32,497 nucleotides of DNA from Glycocaulis profundi (GTDB lineage Bacteria > Pseudomonadota > Alphaproteobacteria > Caulobacterales > Maricaulaceae), in the NCBI GenBank assembly GCA_007050995.1, contig VJOU01000027.1:1-32497 (forward strand), written 5' to 3'. The stretch's first letter is position 1. Each line of letters opens with the position of its first letter. Below, one piece after another: positions 1 through 7,701 of this stretch. The position numbers and the translations under genes were made by a program. The notes beneath the pieces were generated by a model. The model made no database searches. It was not told the origin of the DNA and saw only the letters and a program-made list of their open reading frames with translations.

Positions 1-67
1 CGCCCTTCAACGCTTCAAGCGCCACCTTGGCCTTGAACTCCGGCGAATGCTGCTTGCGTTTCGACAT
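1..67 (-). CDS. IS3-family transposase OrfA, N-terminal 22 codons (partial at window edge)
   Basis: The minus-strand ATG at 67-65 opens a frame beginning MSKRKQHSPEFK followed by AKVALEALKG. This is the familiar N-terminus of IS3-family OrfA proteins, which carry a helix-turn-helix that binds the IS ends. In this family OrfA is normally joined to the DDE-type OrfB by programmed frameshifting, but OrfB is outside the window. A GAGGAGA ribosome binding site lies just upstream on the minus strand. Only 22 residues are visible, so the IS3 subgroup cannot be assigned and it is unknown whether the transposase is intact. Confidence 0.8.
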   Translation of the reverse strand, partial: MSKRKQHSPEFKAKVALEALKG

Positions 68-147
68 CTGCGATCTCCTCGTCGTCGAAGATCAGCAGAA
101 CCCAAATTGTAGCTTACGTCAGCGTCCGAATTCTGGGGAGCAGCTCA
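1..147 (-). mobile_element. IS3-family insertion sequence, one end only (runs off the window)
   Basis: Read on the minus strand, the element begins at about position 147 with TGAGCTGCTCCCC, a TG-starting tip as expected for an IS3-family terminal inverted repeat. About 80 nt later comes an OrfA start with a GAGGAGA ribosome binding site. The rest of the element, including OrfB, the other terminal repeat and the target duplication, lies left of the window. The outer boundary is set by the point where LysR coding sequence resumes at 148, so it is accurate to a few bases at best. The element lies in the same orientation as the gene it interrupts. Confidence 0.8.
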
Positions 148-186
148 GGCCACAAAGACGGGAAGCAGATTGAGATCATACTTCAT
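148..186 (-). pseudogene. LysR-family regulator, 5' fragment interrupted by the IS
   Basis: The minus-strand ATG at 186-184 encodes MKYDLNLLPVFVA, the typical opening of a LysR-type transcriptional regulator just before its helix-turn-helix. A GAGGTGA ribosome binding site sits 7-8 nt upstream (about 194-200). The codon after Ala13 is TGA, formed by the first bases of the IS end, so translation stops after 13 residues. The rest of the gene should lie beyond the IS, left of the window. Intact LysR regulators often control the divergent neighbour, here the DJ-1/PfpI gene at 349, whose regulation may therefore be altered. The family call rests on only 13 residues but the pattern is distinctive. 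Confidence 0.75.
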
Positions 187-348
187 CGAGATATCACCTC
201 GTATGAATATCTAAAATATAACAAGTAAACTTCTCAAATATCTTGGTCGACACCATGTTCCTTTCATCGAAAGGCCGATGCGGCTGATCGAAACCGACCC
301 CGCACGGTCGCAACCCGCGAGATCGCGGCATGACCAAAGGATACGACG
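187..348. promoter_or_regulatory. AT-rich divergent promoter region between the broken lysR and the DJ-1/PfpI gene
   Basis: This stretch is much richer in A and T (especially 191-240) than anything around it, which fits two back-to-back promoters. A short dyad CGAG-N7-CTCG (187-201) overlaps the lysR ribosome binding site. AAAGGA at 336-341 is the ribosome binding site for the gene at 349. No clear -35/-10 pair or LysR T-N11-A box can be assigned by eye. Confidence 0.45.
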
Positions 349-1026
349 ATGAAAGTTCTCATGGTACTGACGTCCCACGACACGCTTGGCGACACCGGCA
401 AGAAAACCGGGTTCTGGTTGGAAGAACTCGCCGCTCCCTACTACGTCTTCAAGGATGCAGGCGCCGAAATCACGCTCGCCTCGCCCAAGGGCGGCCAGCC
501 GCCGCTCGACCCGAAGAGCGACGAGCCGAGCTTCCAGACGGAGGATACGGAGCGTTTCAAGAACGACGCGGAAGCCAACGCCCAGCTTGCGGCGACCGTC
601 CGCCTCGACAGTGTCGATCAGAAGGATTTCGATACGGTTTTCTATCCCGGCGGCCACGGGCCGATGTGGGACCTGGCTGAAGATCCCAACTCCATCCGGC
701 TGATCGAAGCCTTCATCGCAGCTGGCAAGGCGATCGCGCTGGTCTGCCACGCTCCGGGCGTCCTTCGTCACGTCAAGAATTCAGACGGCTCCCCGTTCGT
801 CGAGGGCCGTCACGTGACCGGCTTCACGAACACCGAAGAAGAGGCCGTCGGCCTGACCAAGGTCGTGCCGTTCCTGGTCGAAGATGAACTCATCAGCAAG
901 GGCGCAGTGTTCTCAAAGGTGAAGGACTGGGGCGTTCATACGGTTGTCGATGGCAAGCTCATCACCGGGCAGAACCCGGCGTCCTCCGCCGAGGCCGCGG
1001 AAGCTCTCTTGGCCGCGTTGAGCTAG
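349..1026 (+). CDS. DJ-1/PfpI-family protein (class I glutamine amidotransferase-like, Hsp31-like)
   Basis: The 225-residue protein has the DJ-1/PfpI fold signature. The nucleophile elbow is LVCHAPGVL with Cys133 and His134, and an acidic residue in GFWLEELAAPYY (Glu25/26) is placed to support the cysteine. The YPGGHGPM loop (about 99-106) is also typical. Family members act as glyoxalase III/deglycase-type enzymes on methylglyoxal and related aldehydes, or as stress chaperones; which applies here cannot be read from sequence. The protein is probably cytosolic, as no signal peptide is seen. The ATG at 349 has AAAGGA 7 nt upstream. It is monocistronic, with a terminator directly after it, and was divergent from the LysR gene now broken by the IS. 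Confidence 0.88.
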   Translation: MKVLMVLTSHDTLGDTGKKTGFWLEELAAPYYVFKDAGAEITLASPKGGQPPLDPKSDEPSFQTEDTERFKNDAEANAQLAATVRLDSVDQKDFDTVFYPGGHGPMWDLAEDPNSIRLIEAFIAAGKAIALVCHAPGVLRHVKNSDGSPFVEGRHVTGFTNTEEEAVGLTKVVPFLVEDELISKGAVFSKVKDWGVHTVVDGKLITGQNPASSAEAAEALLAALS

Positions 1027-1063
1027 GCAAGGTCGCGCTGCCTGAACAGCAATCCATTGTCGC

Positions 1064-1095
1064 GGGCCGCCGCCCAACATGTTGGGCGGTGGCCC
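1064..1095 (+). terminator. Rho-independent terminator after the DJ-1/PfpI gene
   Basis: GGGCCGCCGCCCAA and TTGGGCGGTGGCCC form a near-perfect 14-15 bp stem with one G-T pair and a tiny loop, followed by TTT. It lies 38 nt after the stop of the plus-strand gene. The T-run is short, so termination strength is uncertain. It also separates this gene from the end of the opposing operon at 1205. Confidence 0.7.
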
Positions 1096-1204
1096 TTTCA
1101 GGCCACGCAGTCGGCCCAAGCTTGCCGACCTGGCGGGCTGGGGGCGGGTTCGCGACATCCCTGCCACAGCGCGTATCCAAGCCGGCTGACCAAAGGCGCG
1201 CGGA

Positions 1205-2764
1205 TCATGGCTGTGTTTCCAGTATGAGCGCGCGGATGTCTGCGGTCAGGGCTTCGGCGCTGTCCTCGCCCAGATAGGGCATGTGGCCCGACGGGTAGCG
1301 GGCGGTGCGGACGCGCTCGGCCGGCAGTCCGGCATGGGCGGCGAAATAGTCCGCATCGCCCGGCGGGGTGACCAGATCATGGTGGCCGGTCGCGATCAGG
1401 AGACGGAAATCGGGATTGGCCCGCATGACGCCCGCCAGAGCCTCGGCCGGTCCCGCAGCGCCCGGCGGCATGTCCCGGTTCCACGCCGCGTTGACCGCGC
1501 GGAAGGCGATGGCCTCGTAGCGCGCGTCCGCCGCGACCCCTGTCTCGTCGAACAGCAGGCGAAGGCCCGCCGTGAAGGCCGGGCTGTAGCGCGCCATGGC
1601 CGGGTCGTCGCCCACCGGATCGGGCGAAGCGGGACGGCCCCGCGCGGGCAGCACGTAACGGCCGTCATAGGCGCCGATCTCGAGCCCCTCGTCCGCCAGC
1701 AGGCGGATGCGGAAATCAGCGGTGGATACCCGCAGGCCATCAGCCTCGATCCCGTCCGCGTCCAGCCCGGTGAAGCCCGCCAGCGCCTCCGCTATCTCCC
1801 GCCGCTCCTCCTCGGCCAGCGCGTCGCCCACGAACAGGGCCGGCAGCCAGCGCGTCCGCGCAAACGCGTCGGCCTCGGCGGCGAATTCGTCCAGAGAGCG
1901 CCCCTGCCCCGCCCGGCCATGGTGATGGGCGGTGGCGGCGAAGGCGGACAGGCGCGCGACCTGGGATTCATGGTCGCCGTCAGGGCTCAGGATCGCCTGG
2001 CCGATCAGCACCGCGCCGTCAGCGCCGATGCCGCCCAGCCGCCCGGCGGGGTCCATCGGCCCGCCCATCAGCGACCGGGCCGTCAGCGCGGCGCGAACCG
2101 TCCCGTAACTGGCGCCGACCAGGTATCGGGGCGAATTCCAGCGGCCATGGGCGTCCAGCCAGCGTTCGATGAACGCCGCGGTCGCCACGGCGTCCGCCGC
2201 CGTGCCCAGGAAGTCCGCGTCTCGGCCGCCGTCCAGCACGCGGCTGAAGCCGGTGCCGGGCGGGTCGATCATCACCAGATCGGCGATGTCGAGGATGGAA
2301 TGCGGATTGTCCTCCAGCGCGAAGGGCGGGGTGGCGGGCGGGTTCAGCGGGTCGGGCAGGCTGACCCGGCGCGGGCCGAACAGGCCCATGTGCATCCACA
2401 CCGATGACGAGCCCGGGCCCCCGTTGAACACGAAGACCACCGGACGTTCCTCGCCCTCAACGTCGGTCCGCAGATAGGTGAAGGCGAACACCGCCGCGCC
2501 GGGGCGGCCGTCCGCGCCGTCCACCACCATATCCTCGGCGATCAACCGGTAGCGCACCACCTCCCCGCCGAAGCGGCCCTCGCCCTCGTGGACGAAGCGG
2601 CGGGGCTCGAAGGGCGCGGACGTCTCGCCTGCCCCCGCCGCGGCGGCTTCGCCTTCGGCAGGCTGGCAGGCGGACAGCGCGAGGGCGGCCAGCGCGGCGC
2701 AGAGCGAGCGGGCCATCATGGCCCGGATCGGCCCGGACGTGCTCGAGCGTGACCGTCTCGCCAT
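1205..2764 (-). CDS. S10-family serine carboxypeptidase-like lipoprotein
   Basis: The 519-residue protein carries the S10 signature blocks: NGGPGSSS (about 114-121, oxyanion hole), DPPGTGFS (167-174), and the nucleophile elbow GASYGT with Ser219. Asp463 (in GHHDLVTP) and His494 (in SGHMPY) complete the triad. The usual GESYGG has become GASYGT. An N-terminal Arg-rich stretch is followed by a hydrophobic segment and lipobox LSAC, with Cys33, so it is probably an exported lipoprotein. AAGGAG (2773-2778) lies 8 nt from this ATG but only 2 nt from the ATG at 2770, so the shorter start is preferred; initiation at Met16/17 would give a more standard signal peptide. It is last in a probable four-gene operon, 62 nt after the RidA-family gene. 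Its substrate is unknown. Confidence 0.88.
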   Translation of the reverse strand: MARRSRSSTSGPIRAMMARSLCAALAALALSACQPAEGEAAAAGAGETSAPFEPRRFVHEGEGRFGGEVVRYRLIAEDMVVDGADGRPGAAVFAFTYLRTDVEGEERPVVFVFNGGPGSSSVWMHMGLFGPRRVSLPDPLNPPATPPFALEDNPHSILDIADLVMIDPPGTGFSRVLDGGRDADFLGTAADAVATAAFIERWLDAHGRWNSPRYLVGASYGTVRAALTARSLMGGPMDPAGRLGGIGADGAVLIGQAILSPDGDHESQVARLSAFAATAHHHGRAGQGRSLDEFAAEADAFARTRWLPALFVGDALAEEERREIAEALAGFTGLDADGIEADGLRVSTADFRIRLLADEGLEIGAYDGRYVLPARGRPASPDPVGDDPAMARYSPAFTAGLRLLFDETGVAADARYEAIAFRAVNAAWNRDMPPGAAGPAEALAGVMRANPDFRLLIATGHHDLVTPPGDADYFAAHAGLPAERVRTARYPSGHMPYLGEDSAEALTADIRALILETQP

Positions 2765-2826
2765 CGCCATAGCTCCTTATGATGCGGAATGAGCGGAGAT
2801 CACCCCTCAGGCGCCGCGGGGCGCTG

Positions 2827-3222
2827 TCAGGCGGACGGCACGCGAGCGATGACCTTGATCTCGAAATCGAAACCGGCCAGCCACGTGACGCCGACGGCCG
2901 TCCAGTTCGGATAGGGAGGCTCGGGAAAGACTTCTCCCTTGACCGCCATGATCGTCTCGAACTGGTTTTCCGGATCTGTATGGAAGGTGGTCAAGTCGAT
3001 AATGTCGTCGAAGCTCGCGCCGGCGGCCTCCAATACGCGTCTCAGATTATCGAAGGCGAGACGCACTTGAGCGGCGAAGTCCGGCTCGGGGGTTCCATCG
3101 GCACGGCTTCCGACCTGGCCGGATACGAACAGGAGATCGCCGGACTGGATCGCGGCGGAGTATCCGTGCGCGTCGTAAAGGGCGTGACGTCCTTCGGGGA
3201 AAACAGGTTTGGGTCGGGTCAT
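2827..3222 (-). CDS. RidA-family (YjgF/YER057c/UK114) protein
   Basis: The 131-residue length and the blocks LLFVSGQVG, QVRLAFDNLRRVLEAAGASFDDII and a C-terminal FEIKVIARVP mark the Rid superfamily, small trimeric proteins. Archetypal RidA deaminates reactive enamine/imine intermediates with a conserved Arg near residue 105. Here the corresponding stretch reads NWTAVGVTWLAGFDFEIK and has no such Arg. The protein therefore belongs to a divergent Rid subgroup, and imine deaminase activity should not be assumed. AAGGAAGGA lies 7 nt before the ATG. It lies 66 nt downstream of the aldehyde dehydrogenase gene in the same operon, which suggests it handles a reactive side product of that pathway (inference). 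Confidence 0.88.
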   Translation of the reverse strand: MTRPKPVFPEGRHALYDAHGYSAAIQSGDLLFVSGQVGSRADGTPEPDFAAQVRLAFDNLRRVLEAAGASFDDIIDLTTFHTDPENQFETIMAVKGEVFPEPPYPNWTAVGVTWLAGFDFEIKVIARVPSA

Positions 3223-3288
3223 TAGACAGTCCTTCCTTGGGTTCTGCGTCTCGGGCCCGGCCCGGAAGAGTCGCGGACCGACGCGATG

Positions 3289-4671
3289 TCACGTCCTGCG
3301 CATCAGGACCATCTTCTCCTGGGTCATGTCGCGCATGGTGAAGGGGATGCCGCCGGTGCCGTATCCGGACTGTTTCCGCCCCGCGAAGGGCATCCAGTCG
3401 GTCCGGAAGGCGGTCGGCTCGTTGATCATCACGGCGGAGGCGTCGAGGTGGTTGGCGGCGCGCAACGCCACGTCGATGTCCTGCGCGAAGACGCTGGCCT
3501 GAAAAGCGGTCGTGAGAGCGTTCGCGCGTGCGATCGCATCATCCAGATCATCAAAGCGCCAGACCGCGACCACCGGCCCGAACACTTCCTGCGTCGATAT
3601 TTTCGCGTCGGCCGCCGGTTCAAGCAGAACCGCGGGCCGGAGCGTCGTCTCCGACAGCCGTTCGCCGCCGGTGGCGAGCCTCGCGCCGCCTCCAACCGCC
3701 TCCCCGATCCACGCCGACACGCGCTCGGCTTCGCGCGGCAGGATCAGGGGGCCGACTTCGGTGTCGCTCCGCACCGGGTCCGCCGTGCGCAGGCTCTCCA
3801 CACGCGCCACCAGTTTCTGCGTGAAATCCTCGGCGATGTCCGCATGGACGAAGATCCGCTGCGTGGACACGCAGACCTGCCCGGCATGATAGAAGCCGCC
3901 CTTCACGACCGGCTCGATGATTTTCGCGAGATCCGCGCTCCGGTCGACAATGGCCGGCGCGGCGCCGCCATGCTCCAGCGCCACCCGCGTGCCCGGCGCG
4001 GCTTTCGAGCGCAGCGCCCAGCCGACCTTCGCTGATCCGATGAAGCTCAGGAAAGCGATGCGGGGGTCCGTCGCGAGCTTTTCCGCCAGCTGGTTGTCGT
4101 CGGTGATGAGCGTCTGGCACCAGGCTTCGGGAAGTCCCGCCTCGCGCGCCATCGCCACGAAATCGAGGCAGGAGAGCGGGGTCGTGATCGCCGGCTTGAC
4201 GATGACCGGACAGCCGGTCGCGATGGCGGGCGCGACCTGGTGAACGATCAGGTTGAGCGGGTGATTGAACGCCGAGATCGCGGCCACGACTCCGATGGGC
4301 TCCTTGGTCGTGAACGCCCAGCGCCCTTCGGACGCCGCCGACAGGCCCATCGGAATCTCGCGGCCCGCGAAGGCGCGCAGCTCGTCGGCCGCGTTGCGGA
4401 CACCGTCGATGGCGCGGGTCGTCTCGATGATGGCGTCAGGCAGAGGCTTGCCGCCCTCGCGCGCGATCTGCAGGGCGAGATGATCGCGTTTCGCTTCCAT
4501 CAGATCCGCCAGCCTGCGCAGGATCGCGATGCGCTCGTGCGGCTGGAGCCAGCCGCTGCGATCTGCGAACACGCGCACGGCCGCATCGAGCTTGCGCTCG
4601 AGCGCGCCTGCGTCGTCCGTTTCGACCTCGGCGATCAGGGCGCGGTCGTGCGCTTGAACGACTTTCAGCAT
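3289..4671 (-). CDS. NAD(P)+-dependent aldehyde dehydrogenase
   Basis: The 460-residue protein has a complete aldehyde dehydrogenase active site: Asn136 (SAFNHPLN), Lys159 (PVIVKPA), general base Glu233 (ALEHGGAAPA) and nucleophile Cys267 (GQVCVSTQR). It should oxidise an aldehyde to the acid in the cytosol. The closest flavour is the glyceraldehyde-3-phosphate/lactaldehyde/phosphonoacetaldehyde-type group, but the substrate cannot be fixed. The ATG follows AAAGGGG with about 6 nt spacing. It sits 43 nt after the thiamine-diphosphate enzyme gene. A 2-oxoacid decarboxylation or ligation followed by aldehyde oxidation would explain the pairing (inference). Confidence 0.9.
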   Translation of the reverse strand: MLKVVQAHDRALIAEVETDDAGALERKLDAAVRVFADRSGWLQPHERIAILRRLADLMEAKRDHLALQIAREGGKPLPDAIIETTRAIDGVRNAADELRAFAGREIPMGLSAASEGRWAFTTKEPIGVVAAISAFNHPLNLIVHQVAPAIATGCPVIVKPAITTPLSCLDFVAMAREAGLPEAWCQTLITDDNQLAEKLATDPRIAFLSFIGSAKVGWALRSKAAPGTRVALEHGGAAPAIVDRSADLAKIIEPVVKGGFYHAGQVCVSTQRIFVHADIAEDFTQKLVARVESLRTADPVRSDTEVGPLILPREAERVSAWIGEAVGGGARLATGGERLSETTLRPAVLLEPAADAKISTQEVFGPVVAVWRFDDLDDAIARANALTTAFQASVFAQDIDVALRAANHLDASAVMINEPTAFRTDWMPFAGRKQSGYGTGGIPFTMRDMTQEKMVLMRRT

Positions 4672-4714
4672 TCTCGACCCCTTTCAGGTTTCAGACCGGA
4701 CGGAGACCGTCCGC

Positions 4715-6370
4715 TCACGCGCAGTCCACATCCGGCGCGCGGTTGCGCAGCTCGTCCACCAGCACCCTCGTGTTCTCCGAATAATCGATCGGCGCATCGA
4801 CCAGATGGACGCCGCCGCCCGCGAAAGCGGCTTCCAGCGTTGGCGCCAGGTCATCCACGGACGCCACCCGGGATCCCTTCGCGCCATAGGCTTCCGCGTA
4901 GCGCACGAAGTCCGGATTGCCGAAGCTCATGCCGAAATCGGGGAAACCGTCGACGGCCTGCTTCCAGCGGATCATGCCGTAGGCGCTGTCGTTGAGGATC
5001 AGCACGACGAGGTTCAGCCCCAGCCGCACCGCCGTCTCCATCTCCTGGGAATTCATCATGAACCCGCCGTCGCCGCAGACGGCCAGGACCCGCCTGTCCG
5101 GATGGAGCAGGGCCGCCATCATCGCGGATGGAAGTCCGGCGCCCATCGTGGCGAGCGCATTGTCCAGCAGCAGCGTGTTGGCGACGTGGGTGCGGTAATT
5201 GCGGGCGAACCAGATCTTGTACATGCCGTTGTCGAGGCAGACGATTCCGTCTTCGGGCATCACCTTGCGGACATCGTGCACGATGCGCTGCGGCGTGATC
5301 GGGAAACGGTCTTCGTCGGCGCGGTCATTGAGACGCGCGAGGATTTTCCCGCGCAGATCCAGCATGCCCTGGTCGGATGCAAGGCGGCCTTCCAGCCGCT
5401 CCCCGAGCGCGTCTGCGGATGCCCCGATATCGCCGATCACCTCGAAGTCGGGGTGGTAGACCTGCTCCACGTCCGCTGAATGGTAGCCGACATGGATGAC
5501 CGTCTGACCGCCGGCGCTCTCCATCAGGAAGGGCGGCTTCTCGACCGTGTCGTGGCCGATGGCGATGATCAGATCGGCGCGATCGACCGCTTCATGGATG
5601 TAATCGCCCTCCGACAGCGCCGCCGTGCCCATGAACAGGTTGGAACCGCCGGTGACGGCCCCCTTGCCCATCTGCGTGTTGAAGAAGGGAAGCCGCGTGC
5701 GCCGGACGAATTGCGACAACGGCTCCACGAGGGAAGGCCGGTTCCCCGCCGCGCCGATCATCACCAGCGGGCGTCTCGCCGCGAGGATCATCTCCGCGGC
5801 CTTGTCCAGCGCCGAAGGGCTGGCGACGGGCCGCGCCGCCTGATGGACGGGAATGACAGAAACGCCGTCCGCTTCCTCGGACGCCACATCTTCGGGCAGT
5901 TCGAGATGGACCGGGCCGGGCCGCTCCTCCATCGCGACGCGGAAAGCGTCCCGCACCATCGCCGGAATGCTGCCGGCGCTGAGTATCTGGCGCGACATCT
6001 TGGTGAGCGGTTTCATCGACGCGATGATGTCGACGATCTGGAAGCGGGCCTGCCGGGCGCTCATCACCGGCTTCTGCCCCGTGATCAGGATCATAGGCAT
6101 GGCCCCGAGATGCGCATACGCGGCCCCGGTCGAGAAATTGAGCGCGCCGGGACCGAGCGTGGCCAGACAGACGCCCGGCCTGCCCGTCAGCCGTCCATGG
6201 GTCGCCGCCATGAACGCCGCCGCCTGCTCGTGCCGGGTCAGGATCAGCTGGATGCTCGAGGTCCGCAGCGACTCCAGAAGGTCGAGATTCTCCTCTCCCG
6301 GCACGCCGAATATCCGGTCCACGCCCTCATTCTCGAGCGCGGCCACGAACAGATCCGAACCTTTGGGCAT
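4715..6370 (-). CDS. Thiamine-diphosphate-dependent enzyme of the acetolactate synthase large-subunit family
   Basis: The 551-residue protein shows the three domains of the family. The N-terminal pyrimidine-binding domain has the catalytic Glu48 in LTRHEQAAAF and the FGVPGEENLDLL start. A central domain follows, and then a C-terminal diphosphate/Mg domain with GDG (433-435) running to Asn460 (LILNDSAYGM). The family makes acetolactate from pyruvate or decarboxylates/ligates other 2-oxoacids. No regulatory small subunit or other ilv gene is nearby, so a catabolic or side role is more likely than branched-chain amino acid synthesis. A GTG at 6409 is in frame but has no ribosome binding site; the ATG at 6370 has AGGGAG 8 nt upstream and was chosen. 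It is first in the operon. Confidence 0.88.
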   Translation of the reverse strand: MPKGSDLFVAALENEGVDRIFGVPGEENLDLLESLRTSSIQLILTRHEQAAAFMAATHGRLTGRPGVCLATLGPGALNFSTGAAYAHLGAMPMILITGQKPVMSARQARFQIVDIIASMKPLTKMSRQILSAGSIPAMVRDAFRVAMEERPGPVHLELPEDVASEEADGVSVIPVHQAARPVASPSALDKAAEMILAARRPLVMIGAAGNRPSLVEPLSQFVRRTRLPFFNTQMGKGAVTGGSNLFMGTAALSEGDYIHEAVDRADLIIAIGHDTVEKPPFLMESAGGQTVIHVGYHSADVEQVYHPDFEVIGDIGASADALGERLEGRLASDQGMLDLRGKILARLNDRADEDRFPITPQRIVHDVRKVMPEDGIVCLDNGMYKIWFARNYRTHVANTLLLDNALATMGAGLPSAMMAALLHPDRRVLAVCGDGGFMMNSQEMETAVRLGLNLVVLILNDSAYGMIRWKQAVDGFPDFGMSFGNPDFVRYAEAYGAKGSRVASVDDLAPTLEAAFAGGGVHLVDAPIDYSENTRVLVDELRNRAPDVDCA

Positions 6371-6434
6371 GACATCAGCTCCCTGCAGCGGGTTTTTCAA
6401 AGTGGACACCCGTCAGGCACGGGCATGCGCCATC

Positions 6435-6457
6435 GTCGCGAATAGACCCCGGGCCGG
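6435..6457. repeat. Extra copy of one end of the dispersed repeat
   Basis: GTCGCGAATAG followed by ACCCCGGGCCGG matches, on the same strand, the reverse complement of the right end of the element at 6517-6620 (GTCGCGTAAAG, then four bases, then ACCCCGGGCCGG). The two therefore form a larger imperfect inverted repeat spanning 6435-6616. It may be a decayed copy or part of a compound array. Confidence 0.45.
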
Positions 6458-6516
6458 TAAGTCCCATTTTTCCTGCCATTCCATATTCTGGCGCGATAGG
6501 GCCCATTTTCGCCCAG

Positions 6517-6620
6517 CTGTGTCGCGGGACGGGGAACACCAGATCCGACACCGGGATGCCCGCAGGGGTTTTCCTCCGGCTTTCGATCCCCGGCCCGGGG
6601 TTCCACTTTACGCGACACAG
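6517..6620. repeat. Dispersed repeat bounded by CTGTGTCGCG inverted ends, copy 1
   Basis: The element starts CTGTGTCGCG (6517-6526) and ends with the exact reverse complement CGCGACACAG (6611-6620). The similarity of the two arms extends inward to a GGAAC block. The ends differ further in: the left continues GGAACACC and later GATGCCC, the right (reverse complement) GTGGAACCCCGGGCC. A second element at 17748-17881 has the same two kinds of end in the opposite order. It resembles REP/BIME or MITE-like intergenic palindromes; no transposase is encoded. Binding by a regulator is an alternative reading. Confidence 0.55.
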
Positions 6621-6651
6621 ATGAGCGGATCGCGGGTCTAGCTGGTGCGAC

Positions 6652-6692
6652 GGCCGCCCGATACGACGATGGCTCAGCCATATCGGGCGGCC
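6652..6692. promoter_or_regulatory. Perfect palindrome/hairpin immediately upstream of the pirin gene
   Basis: GGCCGCCCGATA (6652-6663) is matched exactly by TATCGGGCGGCC (6681-6692), and the loop holds a second dyad ATGGCT-c-AGCCAT (6669-6681). The palindrome ends 6 nt before the AGGAAG ribosome binding site of the pirin gene. It could be a leader-RNA hairpin, an operator for a dimeric repressor, or a terminator for a short upstream transcript. There is no T-run, which argues against a simple terminator. Confidence 0.55.
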
Positions 6693-6709
6693 TGCCCCAG
6701 GAAGACATC

Positions 6710-7645
6710 ATGAGTTGGAACCCCGCCATCGAACCCGGTTGTCCCGACGAAGTCGGAATCGACGCGATCGAAACCCTGATCGTCCCGCGTTCACGCGATC
6801 TTGGCGGCTTCGAGGTCCGGCGCGCCCTGCCCGCGCCGAAGCGGCAGATGGTCGGCCCCTTCATCTTCTTCGACCAGGCCGGGCCGGCGGAGCTGCTGAC
6901 CGGCCAGGGCGTCGACGTCCGGCCCCATCCTCATATCGGGCTGGGGACGGTCACCTATCTGTTCAAAGGCGACTTCCATCACCGCGACAGCACCGGGGCC
7001 GATCAGATCATCAGTCCCGGCGCGCTGAACTGGATGGTCGCCGGGCGCGGCGTCACGCATTCCGAGCGCACGTCCGCGACCGCGCGGAGCGGTCCGAACA
7101 GCCTGTTCGGCATCCAGACCTGGCTGGCCCTGCCGGACAGCCATGAGGATGTCGCACCCAGCTTCGAGCATTTCGGCGAGCAGACCCTGCCCGTCATCGA
7201 AGATCGCGGCGTCTGGGTGCGGGTCATTCTCGGCAACGCCTACGGCAAGGCCGCGCCGGCGGCGATGCCGTCAGAGACGTTCTACGCGGACGTGAAACTC
7301 GAACCGGGAAGCCGGCTGCCCATGCCCGACGATCACGAGGACCGCGGCATCTACATCGTCGAAGGCTCGATCTCGGTCGCCGGTCAGCAGTTCGAGGCTG
7401 CTCAGATGATGGTGTTCCGCCCCGGCGACCCCATCACGGTGGCCGCCGGAGACCGCGGCGCACGGCTGATGATCCTCGGCGGCGCGACGTTCAGGGGACC
7501 GCGCTTCATCTGGTGGAACTTCGTCGCCTCGAGCCGGGAGCGCATCGAAAGCGCCAAGCAGGAATGGCGTGCTGAAAACTGGGGCAAGGGCCGCTTCGAC
7601 CTGCCGGTCGATGACCGGGACGAGCATATCCCCCTGCCGGACTGA
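6710..7645 (+). CDS. Pirin-family protein (cupin; possible quercetinase-type dioxygenase)
   Basis: The 311-residue bicupin has the pirin metal site: His73 and His75 in RPHPHIGLGT, then His117 and Glu119 in VTHSERT. The spacing equals that of human pirin and E. coli YhhW. The C-terminal cupin (about 195-285) is also present. Bacterial pirins can oxidise flavonols such as quercetin in vitro or act as redox-sensing partners of other proteins; the role here is unknown. The ATG follows AGGAAG (6699-6704). It opens the plus-strand run that continues with the DUF5996 gene 56 nt later. Confidence 0.9.
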   Translation: MSWNPAIEPGCPDEVGIDAIETLIVPRSRDLGGFEVRRALPAPKRQMVGPFIFFDQAGPAELLTGQGVDVRPHPHIGLGTVTYLFKGDFHHRDSTGADQIISPGALNWMVAGRGVTHSERTSATARSGPNSLFGIQTWLALPDSHEDVAPSFEHFGEQTLPVIEDRGVWVRVILGNAYGKAAPAAMPSETFYADVKLEPGSRLPMPDDHEDRGIYIVEGSISVAGQQFEAAQMMVFRPGDPITVAAGDRGARLMILGGATFRGPRFIWWNFVASSRERIESAKQEWRAENWGKGRFDLPVDDRDEHIPLPD

Positions 7646-7701
7646 ACCGCGGCGCCCGCGAACCGGCTCTCTGACCGGTCTGACTCTGAATGGAGACCGA
7701 C

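Larger units (their letters stand above)
6371..6709. other. Divergent intergenic region packed with inverted-repeat sequence
   Basis: No gene is supported in these 339 bases, which separate the minus-strand operon from the plus-strand pirin gene. They contain a repeat-like element at 6517-6620 and a related end at 6435-6457. The sequence CCCATTTT occurs twice (6463-6470 and 6502-6509) within similar flanks. A perfect palindrome lies directly before the pirin gene. Promoters for both directions must lie here but cannot be assigned by eye. Confidence 0.6.

Noticed and set aside
6371-6409. N-terminal extension of the acetolactate-synthase-like protein from a GTG at 6409
   Set aside because: No ribosome binding site before the GTG, whereas the ATG at 6370 has AGGGAG 8 nt upstream.
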